Source: Mucilaginibacter phenanthrenivorans (GTDB lineage: Bacteria; Bacteroidota; Bacteroidia; Sphingobacteriales; Sphingobacteriaceae). Taken from it: a stretch of DNA of 64,000 bases. Below are positions 1 through 7,981 of the stretch, one piece after another. The notes under the pieces are model-generated. The model was not told the DNA's origin. It searched no databases and saw nothing but the letters and a program-made list of their open reading frames with translations. The DNA lies in assembly GCF_024721155.1 (NCBI RefSeq), contig NZ_JAHVAP010000016.1:1-64000 (forward strand), read 5' to 3'. The position numbers were made by a program, and so were the translations under genes. Within the stretch, counting starts at the first letter, position 1, and the number at the start of each line of letters is the position of its first letter.

Positions 1-77
1 CGTGTTTTTGCCTGCGTTAATCAAAATCGAGCATACGAAAATAATTATCATAAATTACTTGCATAGATCATAGAAAT

Positions 78-96
78 CGAAGTTTCGAAAACTTCG
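78..96 (-). terminator. Hairpin downstream of the lipocalin-like gene
   Basis: An 8-bp stem (78-85 with 89-96, CGAAGTTT/AAACTTCG) lies just past the stop codon of the minus-strand gene ending at 119. The following tract on the minus strand is only weakly T-rich (ATTTC), so it may be a processing hairpin rather than a strong terminator. Confidence 0.4.
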
Positions 97-118
97 TAAG
101 TTTTTCAGGAGAGGTCTC

Positions 119-577
119 TTATTTTTTAGTGAAGGTAACCCGGTCGTTAAACTTGGCGTTAAGAATAGCTGATTCATCAAGCACAAAACTGGTGCCTGTT
201 GCGTCCTTTACTATCCCATCCCACCAATTGTCGCCATTGGCCATATTGATCGTAAGTTCTTTTGATGTAGGATAGAACATCCAGGTACCGGTAAAATCAC
301 CATCACCCTGGCAAGTTGACTTTTTATAAACCATTATGTTAGGGTTATTAAAGGTAAACACGCCGGACGCAAGGCAGTCGACGGCTTTAGGTGTCCATGT
401 TTTTCCGCTATCTGGTGTTGTTTCTACTTTGGTAATTGAAAATGTGCCGCTGATAGCGGGCGCAGGGGCTACGTTCGGGTCATCTGCAGATTTGCAGCCA
501 CTGAAAGTACCGAACATCATCAGTACAGCAAATATCACTACTACAGCAGCGCAGGTTTTGGTAAAAGCATTTCTCAT
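119..577 (-). CDS. Lipocalin-like lipoprotein
   Basis: Small secreted lipoprotein of about 152 residues. The ATG at 577 is preferred over the in-frame ATG at 592 because it gives a compact signal (MRNAF..., hydrophobic core, lipobox GTFSGC with the lipidated Cys at about residue 28). The mature part has the layout of short Bacteroidota lipocalin-like lipoproteins: a GTFSITK opening strand, a central GTW motif and a final beta strand ending VTFTKK. Two Cys in the mature part (VDCLAS and STCQGD) could form a disulphide. It probably sits at the inner face of the outer membrane. Ligand and function cannot be read from sequence. Monocistronic; the neighbour at 712 is on the same strand but 134 bases away. 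Confidence 0.7.
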   Translation of the reverse strand: MRNAFTKTCAAVVVIFAVLMMFGTFSGCKSADDPNVAPAPAISGTFSITKVETTPDSGKTWTPKAVDCLASGVFTFNNPNIMVYKKSTCQGDGDFTGTWMFYPTSKELTINMANGDNWWDGIVKDATGTSFVLDESAILNAKFNDRVTFTKK

Positions 578-711
578 AATTGGCGTTAACATATTTGTTC
601 ATTTAGGTCAGGTAAAGATAATACTTTGGTTTTAATTACCTTACGGAATGCACAGGCTTCTGTTTTTGGTAATTCCTATCTTACCAAAATGAAAAAAACC
701 TTTTGCGGTGT

Positions 712-927
712 TTACCTTACATCCGTCACCAACATCCCCCTATACTCCTGCTGCAACTCCAGCAAACATTTTGCACACATACAACCCTCGTAGTTCTCGG
801 CAATGTATTGCACCTCATTTAAATTAAGCTGCACAATACTGCACTGGCACTTGGTGTAGGAGTTTGCCTTACATTCAATGCGGTCGCCGCAGCGGTCGCA
901 GGGGATGATTTCGTGCTTGGTATTCAT
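712..927 (-). CDS. Cysteine-rich CWC family protein
   Basis: A 71-residue protein with eight cysteines (C10, C13, C19, C27, C29, C49, C51, C54) in the order CDRC, ECKA, CQC, CMCAKC. This matches the small bacterial cysteine-rich CWC family as I know it (CPxCG, F/IECKA, CQC and CxCxxC blocks). The cysteines probably bind zinc; the molecular role of the family is unknown. There is no signal peptide, so it is cytoplasmic. It lies downstream of nrdA on the same strand but behind the terminator-like hairpin at 942-973, so it is probably transcribed separately. Confidence 0.75.
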   Translation of the reverse strand: MNTKHEIIPCDRCGDRIECKANSYTKCQCSIVQLNLNEVQYIAENYEGCMCAKCLLELQQEYRGMLVTDVR

Positions 928-941
928 AACAGGCCTAAAAT

Positions 942-973
942 AAGCAGAGACGCAATAAATCGCGTCTCTGCTT
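942..973 (-). terminator. Terminator hairpin after nrdA
   Basis: Perfect 12-bp stem (942-953 AAGCAGAGACGC with 962-973) and an 8-base loop, between the nrdA stop at 1041 and the CWC gene start at 927. On the minus strand it is followed by TTATTTTA. The GAGACGC...GCGTCTC core recurs in related hairpins at 14307-14330 and in part near 22990, so this terminator is also a member of a repeated hairpin family. Confidence 0.65.
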
Positions 974-1040
974 TGTAATTATAATTTATCGTCTCAAAAA
1001 GACTCAAATCCGGGAACGCAAGTGCTGCGCTCCAATAGTA

Positions 1041-3413
1041 TTATGCTGAACAGGTAACGCAACCTTCTTCCATCGAGCATGATGGACCTGCAGGCACGTC
1101 GTTGGCAATTTCTGCAACCACTTCCGGGATTACAGCGTCCATGTTTTTGCCACCCTGGTTTTCAACTGTAAATTTAACCGCTTGCGATGCTGCCTGTGTA
1201 CGCAGGTAGTACATACCTGTTTTAAGGCCCTTCTTCCATGCGTAAAAGTGCATTGAAGTAAGTTTTGACGCATTTGGCGAGTTGATGAACAGGTTCAACG
1301 ATTGCGACTGGCAGATATAAGCGCCACGATCGGCAGCCATATCAATAATGGTACGCATCTTTATTTCCCAAACAGTTTTGTAAAGTTCCTTGATCTCAGC
1401 AGGGATCTCTGCGATATCCTGGATCGATCCGTTTGCAGTGATGATCTTATCCTTCATGCTGCCGGTCCATAAACCAAGGTTTACAAGGTCGCGCAGTAAG
1501 TGTTTGTTAACGATCACAAACTCGCCGCTCAATACCCTGCGGGTATAAATGTTTGAGGTATATGGTTCAAAGCATTCGTTGTTACCAAGGATCTGTGATG
1601 TAGAAGCGGTTGGCATTGGCGCAACCAATAACGAGTTACGTACACCATGGTTCATTACATCTAAACGCAGGTTTTCCCAATCCCAACGGCCGCTTTCAGG
1701 TTTTACATCCCAAAGATCGAACTGGAACTTGCCTTGTGACAATGGAGAGCCCTTGAATGTTTCATAGGCACCATCTTTAATTGCAAGGTCCTTCGAAGCA
1801 GTCATTGAAGCAAAGTAGATAGTTTCAAAGATCTCTTTGTTCAATTTCTTAGCGCCTTCACTTTCGAATGGTAAACGCAGCATAATGAACGCATCCGCTA
1901 AACCTTGCACACCTAACCCGATTGGACGATGACGTAAGTTTGAATACTCTGCTTCTTTAATCGGGTAGTAGTTACCGTCGATGATCTTGTTAAGGTTTAA
2001 AGTAGCCTGGTAGGTTACTTCGTATAATTTATCATGATCAAACATGCCATCTCTAACAAAGCGTGGCAATGCCAATGAAGCAAGGTTACAAACAGCTACT
2101 TCGTCTTTAGATGTATATTCAATAATTTCGGTACAAAGGTTTGAGCTTTTTATAGTACCCAAATTCTGCTGGTTCGATTTTCCGTTGGCAGCATCCTTGT
2201 ATAACAGGTAAGGGGTACCGGTTTCTACCTGGGCATCAAGTACAGCGAACCAAAGTTCCTGTGCCTTCACCACCTTGCGGGCGCGGCCTTCCTTTTCGTA
2301 TTTCTTGTATAGTTTTTCGAAATCCTTACCCCAGCAATCAGCTAGTCCAGGTGCTTCGTGCGGACAGAATAAGCTCCAATCCTCATTAGCTTCTACACGC
2401 TGCATAAACAGGTCAGATACCCAAAGTGCATAGAACAAATCGCGGGCGCGCATTTCTTCCTTACCATGGTTTTTACGCAGGTCAAGGAATTCAAATATAT
2501 CAGCATGCCACGGCTCAAGGTAGATAGCGAAAGCACCTTTACGCTTGCCGCCACCCTGGTCAACATAACGGGCTGTATCATTAAATACACGCAGCATTGG
2601 GATAATACCGTTGCTGGTACCGTTTGTACCGCTGATGTATGAGCCTGTAGCCCTTACATTGTGGATACTCAAGCCTATACCACCAGCACTTTGTGAGATC
2701 TTGGCAGTTTGTTTTAATGTATCGTAAATTCCGTCGATACTGTCATCCTGCATGGTCAACAAGAAACATGACGACATTTGTGGTTTCGGTGTACCGGCGT
2801 TAAATAAGGTCGGGGTTGCATGAGTGAACCAGCGCTCGCTCATCAGGTGGTAAGTTTTGATAGCGCTTTCCACATCTTCTTTGTGGATTCCTACGGATAC
2901 ACGCATAAATAAATGCTGCGGGCGCTCGGCAATTTTGCCATCAAGCTTTAACAGGTATGATTTTTCAAGGGTTTTGAAACCGAAGTAATCAAAGCCGAAG
3001 TCACGGTCATAAATAATGCTGCTGTCTAAAAGCTCGGCATTTTTTTCAATTACTTCCCAAACATCGTCGGCAAGTAAAGAGGCATCCTTACCTGTTTTAG
3101 GGTCAACATAGTTATGCAATAAGCGCATAGTTTCTGAAAACGACTTGATGGTATTTTTATGCAGGTTTGATACTGCAATCCGCGAAGCCAGCAAAGCATA
3201 GTCAGGATGCTTGGTGGTTAATGAAGCTGCTGTTTCTGCAGCCAGGTTATCCAACTCAGATGTTGTTACGCCATCAAATAAACCTTCAATAACCTTCTTT
3301 GCCACATCAATCGGGTCAACCAATTGAAACCCGTAACACAACTTTTCAATGCGTGCTGTAATCTTGTCAAATTTTACCGATTCTTTTTTTCCGTCTCTTT
3401 TTATTACAAACAT
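1041..3413 (-). CDS. nrdA: Ribonucleoside-diphosphate reductase, alpha subunit (class I)
   Basis: Large catalytic subunit that reduces ribonucleoside diphosphates to deoxyribonucleotides. It has 790 residues. An N-terminal ATP-cone (about 1-90, starting MFVIKRDGK) is the expected dATP/ATP activity switch. Catalytic residues visible: C216 (SSCFLL) and C442 (VCNLAS) as the redox pair, N425/C427/E429 in NLCTEI as the active site, and the Y735-Y736 pair of the radical-transfer path. The flexible C-terminal tail carries C779, C785 and C788 (ending CVTCSA) for re-reduction by thioredoxin or glutaredoxin. It lies 104 bases downstream of nrdB, the reverse of the E. coli order. The first ATG fits the ATP-cone start. 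Confidence 0.97.
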   Translation of the reverse strand: MFVIKRDGKKESVKFDKITARIEKLCYGFQLVDPIDVAKKVIEGLFDGVTTSELDNLAAETAASLTTKHPDYALLASRIAVSNLHKNTIKSFSETMRLLHNYVDPKTGKDASLLADDVWEVIEKNAELLDSSIIYDRDFGFDYFGFKTLEKSYLLKLDGKIAERPQHLFMRVSVGIHKEDVESAIKTYHLMSERWFTHATPTLFNAGTPKPQMSSCFLLTMQDDSIDGIYDTLKQTAKISQSAGGIGLSIHNVRATGSYISGTNGTSNGIIPMLRVFNDTARYVDQGGGKRKGAFAIYLEPWHADIFEFLDLRKNHGKEEMRARDLFYALWVSDLFMQRVEANEDWSLFCPHEAPGLADCWGKDFEKLYKKYEKEGRARKVVKAQELWFAVLDAQVETGTPYLLYKDAANGKSNQQNLGTIKSSNLCTEIIEYTSKDEVAVCNLASLALPRFVRDGMFDHDKLYEVTYQATLNLNKIIDGNYYPIKEAEYSNLRHRPIGLGVQGLADAFIMLRLPFESEGAKKLNKEIFETIYFASMTASKDLAIKDGAYETFKGSPLSQGKFQFDLWDVKPESGRWDWENLRLDVMNHGVRNSLLVAPMPTASTSQILGNNECFEPYTSNIYTRRVLSGEFVIVNKHLLRDLVNLGLWTGSMKDKIITANGSIQDIAEIPAEIKELYKTVWEIKMRTIIDMAADRGAYICQSQSLNLFINSPNASKLTSMHFYAWKKGLKTGMYYLRTQAASQAVKFTVENQGGKNMDAVIPEVVAEIANDVPAGPSCSMEEGCVTCSA

Positions 3414-3517
3414 GTTTGACCCCCTTTTTACTCCCTGCCACCGGCAGAACTATTATTTTAATATTTAACCCTTGATATTTCTAACTAATTTCTGATTTCC
3501 AGTCTCTTTTTAACTAA

Positions 3518-4489
3518 CTAAAAATCCTCGTCTAACGAAAACGCCTTGCTTTCCTGCGAATTTAACACGCCGCTTTTTTGGTAATCTCCTACCCTTTTTT
3601 CGAAGAAGTTGGTTTTCCCTTGCAGTGAGATCATTTCCATAAAGTCGAACGGATTTGATGCACCGTAAACTTTATCGTAACCCAATTCGCCAAGCCACCT
3701 GTCGGCCACAAATTCAATGTACTGGCTCATCATTTTGGCATTCATACCAATCAGGTTAACCGGCAGCGCATCGGTAATAAATTCCTTTTCTATTTCAACC
3801 GCATCGGTGATGATCGCGGTTGCCGCTTCCTTCGAAAGCTTGTTTTCCAGCATTTTGTAAAGCAGGCAGGCAAATTCGCAATGCATACCTTCATCACGCG
3901 AAATCAACTCGTTGCTGAATGTTAAGCCCGGCATTAAACCACGTTTCTTTAACCAAAATATTGAGCAGAAGCTTCCGGAGAAGAAAATACCTTCAACAGC
4001 TGCAAAAGCTATCAAACGCTCGGCAAATGTCCCGTTGTTTATCCACCTTAATGCCCACTCTGCCTTTTTACCCACACATGGTATGGTATCAATAGCATGG
4101 AACAGACGGTCCTTTTCAGCCGGATCCTTTATATAAGTATCTATCAGCAGTGCATAAGTTTCTGAATGGATGTTTTCCATCATTATCTGGAAGCCATAAA
4201 AACAGCGTGCCTCAGGCAATTGCACTTCGCTCATGAAGTTAACGGCCAGATTCTCGTTAACTATGCCATCACTTGCCGCGAAGAACGCCAGCACGTGCGA
4301 TACAAAGAAACGCTCGCCATCGTTCATGTTTTCCCAGTGTTTCATATCATCACTAAGATCTATCTCCTCGGCGGTCCAGAAACTGGCCTCACACTTCTTG
4401 TACATTTCCCAAATTGCGGGATACTTGATAGGGAGAATAACAAAGCGGTCCTTGTTCTCTCTTAGCAATAATTCTGTTTCCTGTTCCAT
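3518..4489 (-). CDS. nrdB: Ribonucleoside-diphosphate reductase, beta subunit
   Basis: Small radical-generating subunit of class I ribonucleotide reductase, 323 residues. All di-iron ligands of the family can be placed: D74 (AASDGI), E105 and H108 (ENIHSE), E166 (AAVEGIF), E200 and H203 (RDEGMH). Y112 sits where the stable tyrosyl radical is expected, so this should be a tyrosyl-radical enzyme rather than a class Ic (Phe) or Tyr-less form. The FFAASDGIVNENL stretch resembles eukaryotic-type R2, as is usual in Bacteroidota. It is transcribed before nrdA; both are probably controlled from the 442-base region upstream. Confidence 0.96.
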   Translation of the reverse strand: MEQETELLLRENKDRFVILPIKYPAIWEMYKKCEASFWTAEEIDLSDDMKHWENMNDGERFFVSHVLAFFAASDGIVNENLAVNFMSEVQLPEARCFYGFQIMMENIHSETYALLIDTYIKDPAEKDRLFHAIDTIPCVGKKAEWALRWINNGTFAERLIAFAAVEGIFFSGSFCSIFWLKKRGLMPGLTFSNELISRDEGMHCEFACLLYKMLENKLSKEAATAIITDAVEIEKEFITDALPVNLIGMNAKMMSQYIEFVADRWLGELGYDKVYGASNPFDFMEMISLQGKTNFFEKRVGDYQKSGVLNSQESKAFSLDEDF

Positions 4490-4931
4490 GCGCTCCTTTT
4501 ATTTTTTATTAGCCCTCGGGCTATCTCTTCAAAACATTTTAATGCGTTGGCGTTAGCCGACAACAATACCATAGCGTTAGTTTTTGCTGTGTGATAAATG
4601 GTGTTTACCACTTCTAACTACTTAAATATCAACCTCACCAGTCCCTGCCAAACTATTTTAACCTTAGTATATCAAACCACGTTTTTGCGTGGTTTTCTTT
4701 TGTCATTACCGACTAGGACATCAGCAATAACACATAGCGTTGAATGAACTTATAATCAAATATAGGGTATGCTGTTTTATGATGATAATCTAAGTTTTTA
4801 ACACCCGCTATAAGTTATACACAAAAGATAACTTAACATTAACATTGGACGTTTTTGGGTGCATAAAAGCTGTTAAAATCGGGTGTTAAAAACTATTTCA
4901 ACACCCGCTAAAAAACTTTTTTTTGAACTGA
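4490..4931. other. 442-base intergenic region upstream of nrdB with AACACCCG repeats
   Basis: No gene is seen. It carries three copies of AACACCCG: direct copies AACACCCGCTA at 4800-4810 and 4900-4910, and an inverted copy at 4880-4887 that is part of a 13-bp inverted repeat with 4795-4807 (TTTTTAACACCCG). A small hairpin ACCACG-tttttg-CGTGGT lies near 4677-4695. As the leader region of nrdBA it is a reasonable place for regulatory sites, but I do not recognise an NrdR box. Confidence 0.5.
4880..4907 (-). terminator. Possible msrB terminator or nrdBA regulatory hairpin
   Basis: An 8-bp stem CGGGTGTT/AACACCCG (4880-4887 with 4900-4907) about 25 bases past the msrB stop on the minus strand, followed by ATTTTAAC. 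The T-run is poor. The same arms also pair with the repeat at 4795-4807, so an alternative structure is possible. Confidence 0.4.
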
Positions 4932-5297
4932 TTAGTCTGCCTTTGGAACAAATTTCATCGACACCGAATTTACACAATGGCGCGTATTTTTCGGAGTAAG
5001 GTATTCGCCTTCGAAAACGTGGCCCAAATGAGCGCCGCAGTTGGCACAAACTATTTCCACACGGCGACCATCGGCATCTGGCACGCGTTTTACCGCGCCC
5101 GGGATCTCATCGTCAAAACTTGGCCAGCCGCAATGTGATTCAAATTTTGTTTCGGATGTATAAAGCGGTGTATCGCATCTTTTGCACACATATAGGCCTT
5201 CTGCCTTATTATCAAGCAAAGCGCCGGTAAAGGGGCGTTCTGTTCCTTTATGTAATATGATATATTCTTCTTCGGGTGTTAATTTATTGTATTCCAT
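4932..5297 (-). CDS. msrB: Peptide-methionine (R)-S-oxide reductase
   Basis: Repairs R-methionine sulfoxide in oxidised proteins. It has 121 residues, a standalone MsrB domain with no MsrA fusion and no signal peptide, so it is cytoplasmic. The structural zinc is bound by two CXXC pairs (C38/C41 and C84/C87). The catalytic Cys is C108 in RHCVNS, and C56 in SHCGWPSF is the usual position of the recycling Cys. The GHVFEGEYLTPKNTRH block is diagnostic. There is one gene per transcript, with a repeat-filled 476-base gap upstream. Confidence 0.95.
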   Translation of the reverse strand: MEYNKLTPEEEYIILHKGTERPFTGALLDNKAEGLYVCKRCDTPLYTSETKFESHCGWPSFDDEIPGAVKRVPDADGRRVEIVCANCGAHLGHVFEGEYLTPKNTRHCVNSVSMKFVPKAD

Positions 5298-5773
5298 TGT
5301 ATTTAATTAGTGAATTAGCGATTTGTTGAATTAGTGATTGGGAATTAATGATGAATGGAGACTTAGTGAATCTTTTAAAACATCTTTCTTTCGGTCTTTA
5401 CTGACTCCCGGGCTTTCCCAACTTCTTATATAAATATACGACAAATTGGGCGGTTATTTTGTTTGGGAGAGGGAATTGACAGTGGGTTGACATGGTGAAA
5501 AATCGTTAAACAAGAACATAACAAACCATTGCCATTGCAAGGAGGAACGCCGAAGCAACCGGCAATTGTCTGAACCATGGTTCACTTGATTTAAGGATTT
5601 CCTGATTTTTTTCGGCGGACTGGATCATGGGAATCTACCAATCAAGTGAATCACGGTTCAAAAAGAATTGCTACGCAATGACATATTGAAGAGGCCGGCA
5701 ACAAAAAATCCCGATCAATTGACCAGGATCTTAGTTTCATTTTCTGTTCCCCCTTTAGGGGGTTAGGGGGCCT
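5298..5773. other. 476-base intergenic region made of repeats
   Basis: No gene is seen. 5305-5365 carries low-complexity words (GAATTAGTGA/GAATTAGCGA type). 5380-5420 has CTTTCGGTCTTTACTGACTC, related to the ACTTTCGG repeats at 26427 and 21489. 5523-5690 is a nested repeat listed separately. 5745-5772 contains the direct-repeat string CCCCCTTTAGGGGGTTAGGGGG, a possible weak terminator for sucD. Confidence 0.5.
5523..5690. repeat. Nested palindromic repeat: one hairpin element inside a REP-like element
   Basis: Outer element: CATTGCAAGGAGGAACGCCGAAGCAA at about 5533-5558 and GCTACGCAATGACA at about 5670-5683 match the two arms of the intact element at 33977-34072. Inner element: arms TGAACCATGGTTCACTTGAT (5571-5590) and ATCAAGTGAATCACGGTTCA (5641-5660), complementary at 18 of 20 positions. 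The inner element interrupts the outer one. Confidence 0.6.
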
Positions 5774-6646
5774 CTACTTCGCTAATTCTTCTGCAAGCGC
5801 AGCACCAATCTCAGCCGGTGATTCTACAACCCTGATTCCGCACTCACGCATAATTTTCATCTTTGCTGCTGCTGTATCGTCGGCGCCACCAACAATTGCA
5901 CCTGCGTGGCCCATACGGCGTCCCGGAGGCGCTGTTTGGCCTGCAATAAAGCCAACAACCGGTTTGGTACCGTTTGCCTTGATCCACTGAGCTGCTTCGG
6001 CTTCCATGCCGCCGCCAATCTCACCTATCATGATGATGCCATGTGTTTCAGGATCGTTCATTAAAAGCTCCACCGCTTCCTTGGTTGTTGTACCGATGAT
6101 CGGGTCGCCGCCGATACCGATAGCTGTAGTGATACCTAAACCCGCCTTAACAACCTGGTCAACCGCCTCGTAAGTTAAGGTACCTGATTTTGAAACTACA
6201 CCAACATGTCCCTTCTTAAAGATAAAGCCCGGCATGATCCCGATCTTAGCCTCGTCGGCAGTGATGATACCTGGACAGTTAGGGCCGATCAAACGTGTGT
6301 CGCGTCCCTTAATATATTCCTTCACCATAATCATATCCTTTGTAGGGATACCTTCGGTGATACAAACAATAACTTTTATACCTGCTTCGGCTGCTTCCAT
6401 AATTGAATCAGCTGCAAATGCAGGAGGTACAAATATGATAGATACGTTAGCACCAGTTTCTGCAACTGCATCGGCAACGGTGTTAAAAACCGGCCTGTCT
6501 AAATGCTGCTGACCGCCTTTACCCGGGGTTACACCACCAACAACCTGCGTTCCGTACTCAATCATCTGCGAAGCGTGGAAACTGCCTTCTTTACCTGTAA
6601 AACCCTGAACTATAACTTTGGAATCTTTATTTACGAGTACACTCAT
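5774..6646 (-). CDS. sucD: Succinate-CoA ligase, alpha subunit
   Basis: Alpha subunit of succinyl-CoA synthetase, which interconverts succinyl-CoA and succinate with substrate-level phosphorylation in the TCA cycle. It has 290 residues, the usual length. The N-terminal CoA-binding Rossmann domain starts at VNKDSKVIVQGFTG and includes TEGIP; GPNCPG and SKSGTLTYE follow. The phosphohistidine is H247 in GHAGAIVGG. The beta subunit sucC is not in the window, which is common because the genes are often unlinked in Bacteroidota. A good promoter lies just upstream, giving a leader of about 15 bases. Confidence 0.97.
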   Translation of the reverse strand: MSVLVNKDSKVIVQGFTGKEGSFHASQMIEYGTQVVGGVTPGKGGQQHLDRPVFNTVADAVAETGANVSIIFVPPAFAADSIMEAAEAGIKVIVCITEGIPTKDMIMVKEYIKGRDTRLIGPNCPGIITADEAKIGIMPGFIFKKGHVGVVSKSGTLTYEAVDQVVKAGLGITTAIGIGGDPIIGTTTKEAVELLMNDPETHGIIMIGEIGGGMEAEAAQWIKANGTKPVVGFIAGQTAPPGRRMGHAGAIVGGADDTAAAKMKIMRECGIRVVESPAEIGAALAEELAK

Positions 6647-6667
6647 TGGATTTTTTTATTTGTAGGG

Positions 6668-6697
6668 CAAAGCTAAAGTTTTTGCGCGAATGTCAAA
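6668..6697 (-). promoter_or_regulatory. Bacteroidota-type promoter of sucD
   Basis: On the minus strand TTTGACA (6697 to 6691) is followed by TAGCTTTG (6675 to 6668), which fits the -33 TTTG / -7 TAnnTTTG consensus with 18 bases between TTG and TA. The predicted transcript start is about 15 bases before the sucD ATG. Confidence 0.6.
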
Positions 6698-6837
6698 CCC
6701 CGTAATTACTTAAAGGGGAACTTTTTTACATGGAGATTAAAGTACCGAAGCGGCAGTAAAAACCAAAGTTTTTCAACATCGAACATGATATTTATATCCT
6801 TTTTTTATTTTAGCAGCACACTACATACCTAATACTT

Positions 6838-7842
6838 ATGAAAAATAGCAATAAAACCATTGTATGGCTTATAGCCTTTTTATTTTGCACTACAGCTACC
6901 CATGCGCAATTGGGCGGCTTCGGTAAAAAACTATTAGACAAAGGAACCGAAATGGCTTCGGGTGGCAGCTTAAACAAAATTCTGAAACAGCCCCAGGCTA
7001 TAACCACCAGTTTTAAAGATGTAAACAAAACGGGCTCAAAACCACCATCGTTTATGGAGGGGCAGGAGGCGCAGCCACTGTACCTGTTGCCCAAAGCACC
7101 CAACGGAGGCTTTAAGCTTTGTGCCGGTTTTTATGAAATGACCAACAAAAGCTATTGCCTGCATGCCGGCACCCGTGGACCAAGCAGCGGGGACGGTTAT
7201 ATGCTTGCACCTGTGCTTGGGCCGAAACGTGATGTTGTAATATTGATATTAAAACATGCCGAAACCCATCCCGATGTAAACAAGCACAGTATCCAGATCT
7301 TACTATGGGCTATCATCGCCCGTACCCGGTTTGCCGATTTTGGCAATGATATAAAACTTACCGCCACCAGCCTATTATCTCCGCAAGAGCTGCTAATGCT
7401 GGAGGGCGGCGCTTTGGGCGTATTGCCTGCCAGCGTCATGGACAAAGCTAAAAACCAGCTTCCACCTGCCGCGCAAAGCGTTTTCGAGGCTGAAAACAAT
7501 ATCAGGCAACTGGCAGCATCAGGGAATTCATCCTACGAAGAAATGGAGAAATATGCCATGATTGCAGGTTTAGCGCCACAGCCTGATCCTGAAGTTCCAT
7601 CAGGCATCTGGTCGCTGCATCCGGATGGATATTATATCAGGTTTTACCCGCATAGCTATTCAAAAACAACCGTACAGATCTATGTGCCGCAGGAATTGAT
7701 CAGCAGCAAACCCAATCTTGTATACGATGCCCCCAATGGCATTGCCTGCCCGGCAAACGTAGGCGCACAACGCCTGGCCCAAACCAACGAGCCGCTTAAC
7801 CCGGATTATACAAAGAAATTAAAGACGCCGTGTAATCTGTAA
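6838..7842 (+). CDS. Secreted protein of unknown function
   Basis: A 334-residue protein starting MKNSNKTIVWL with a clear signal peptide ending THAQ, so it is exported to the periplasm or beyond. No family is recognised. The mature part begins with a Gly/Lys-rich stretch (LGGFGKKLLDKG). A central helical region has LLSPQELLMLEGG and an acidic EAENNIRQLAASG segment. The C-terminal third has aromatic-rich strands (GIWSLHPDGYYIRFYPHSY, then VQIYVPQEL) and ends with a Cys near the C terminus (TPCNL). Four other mature Cys could form disulphides. It stands alone, between divergent sucD and convergent dctA, and is followed by a repeat element. Confidence 0.6.
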   Translation: MKNSNKTIVWLIAFLFCTTATHAQLGGFGKKLLDKGTEMASGGSLNKILKQPQAITTSFKDVNKTGSKPPSFMEGQEAQPLYLLPKAPNGGFKLCAGFYEMTNKSYCLHAGTRGPSSGDGYMLAPVLGPKRDVVILILKHAETHPDVNKHSIQILLWAIIARTRFADFGNDIKLTATSLLSPQELLMLEGGALGVLPASVMDKAKNQLPPAAQSVFEAENNIRQLAASGNSSYEEMEKYAMIAGLAPQPDPEVPSGIWSLHPDGYYIRFYPHSYSKTTVQIYVPQELISSKPNLVYDAPNGIACPANVGAQRLAQTNEPLNPDYTKKLKTPCNL

Positions 7843-7862
7843 ATATTCATCCTGATAAAAAA

Positions 7863-7968
7863 ACATTCTGAACATAGTGAAGAATCTTATACGATAGACA
7901 AGTCGCCCCTATACATACCCGCGTTTATATCGCACGCAGAAGATTCTTCGCTCTCGCTCAGAATGACA
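7863..7968. repeat. REP-like palindromic element, copy 1
   Basis: Imperfect inverted repeat: CATTCTGAACATAGTGAAG at 7864 pairs with GCTCTCGCTCAGAATG ending at 7965, with AGAATCTT/AAGATTCT as the inner stem. The interior holds TATACGATA, GACAAG and CGCGTTTATAT, all also present inside the second copy at 34842-34969, so these are two members of one family. It lies between the ends of two convergent genes. Confidence 0.7.
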
Positions 7969-7981
7969 AAATATGCTTTTT

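Noticed and set aside
336..635. Plus-strand open frame opposite the lipocalin-like gene
   Set aside because: Antisense to a gene with a clear lipobox; no family motif and no promoter of its own.
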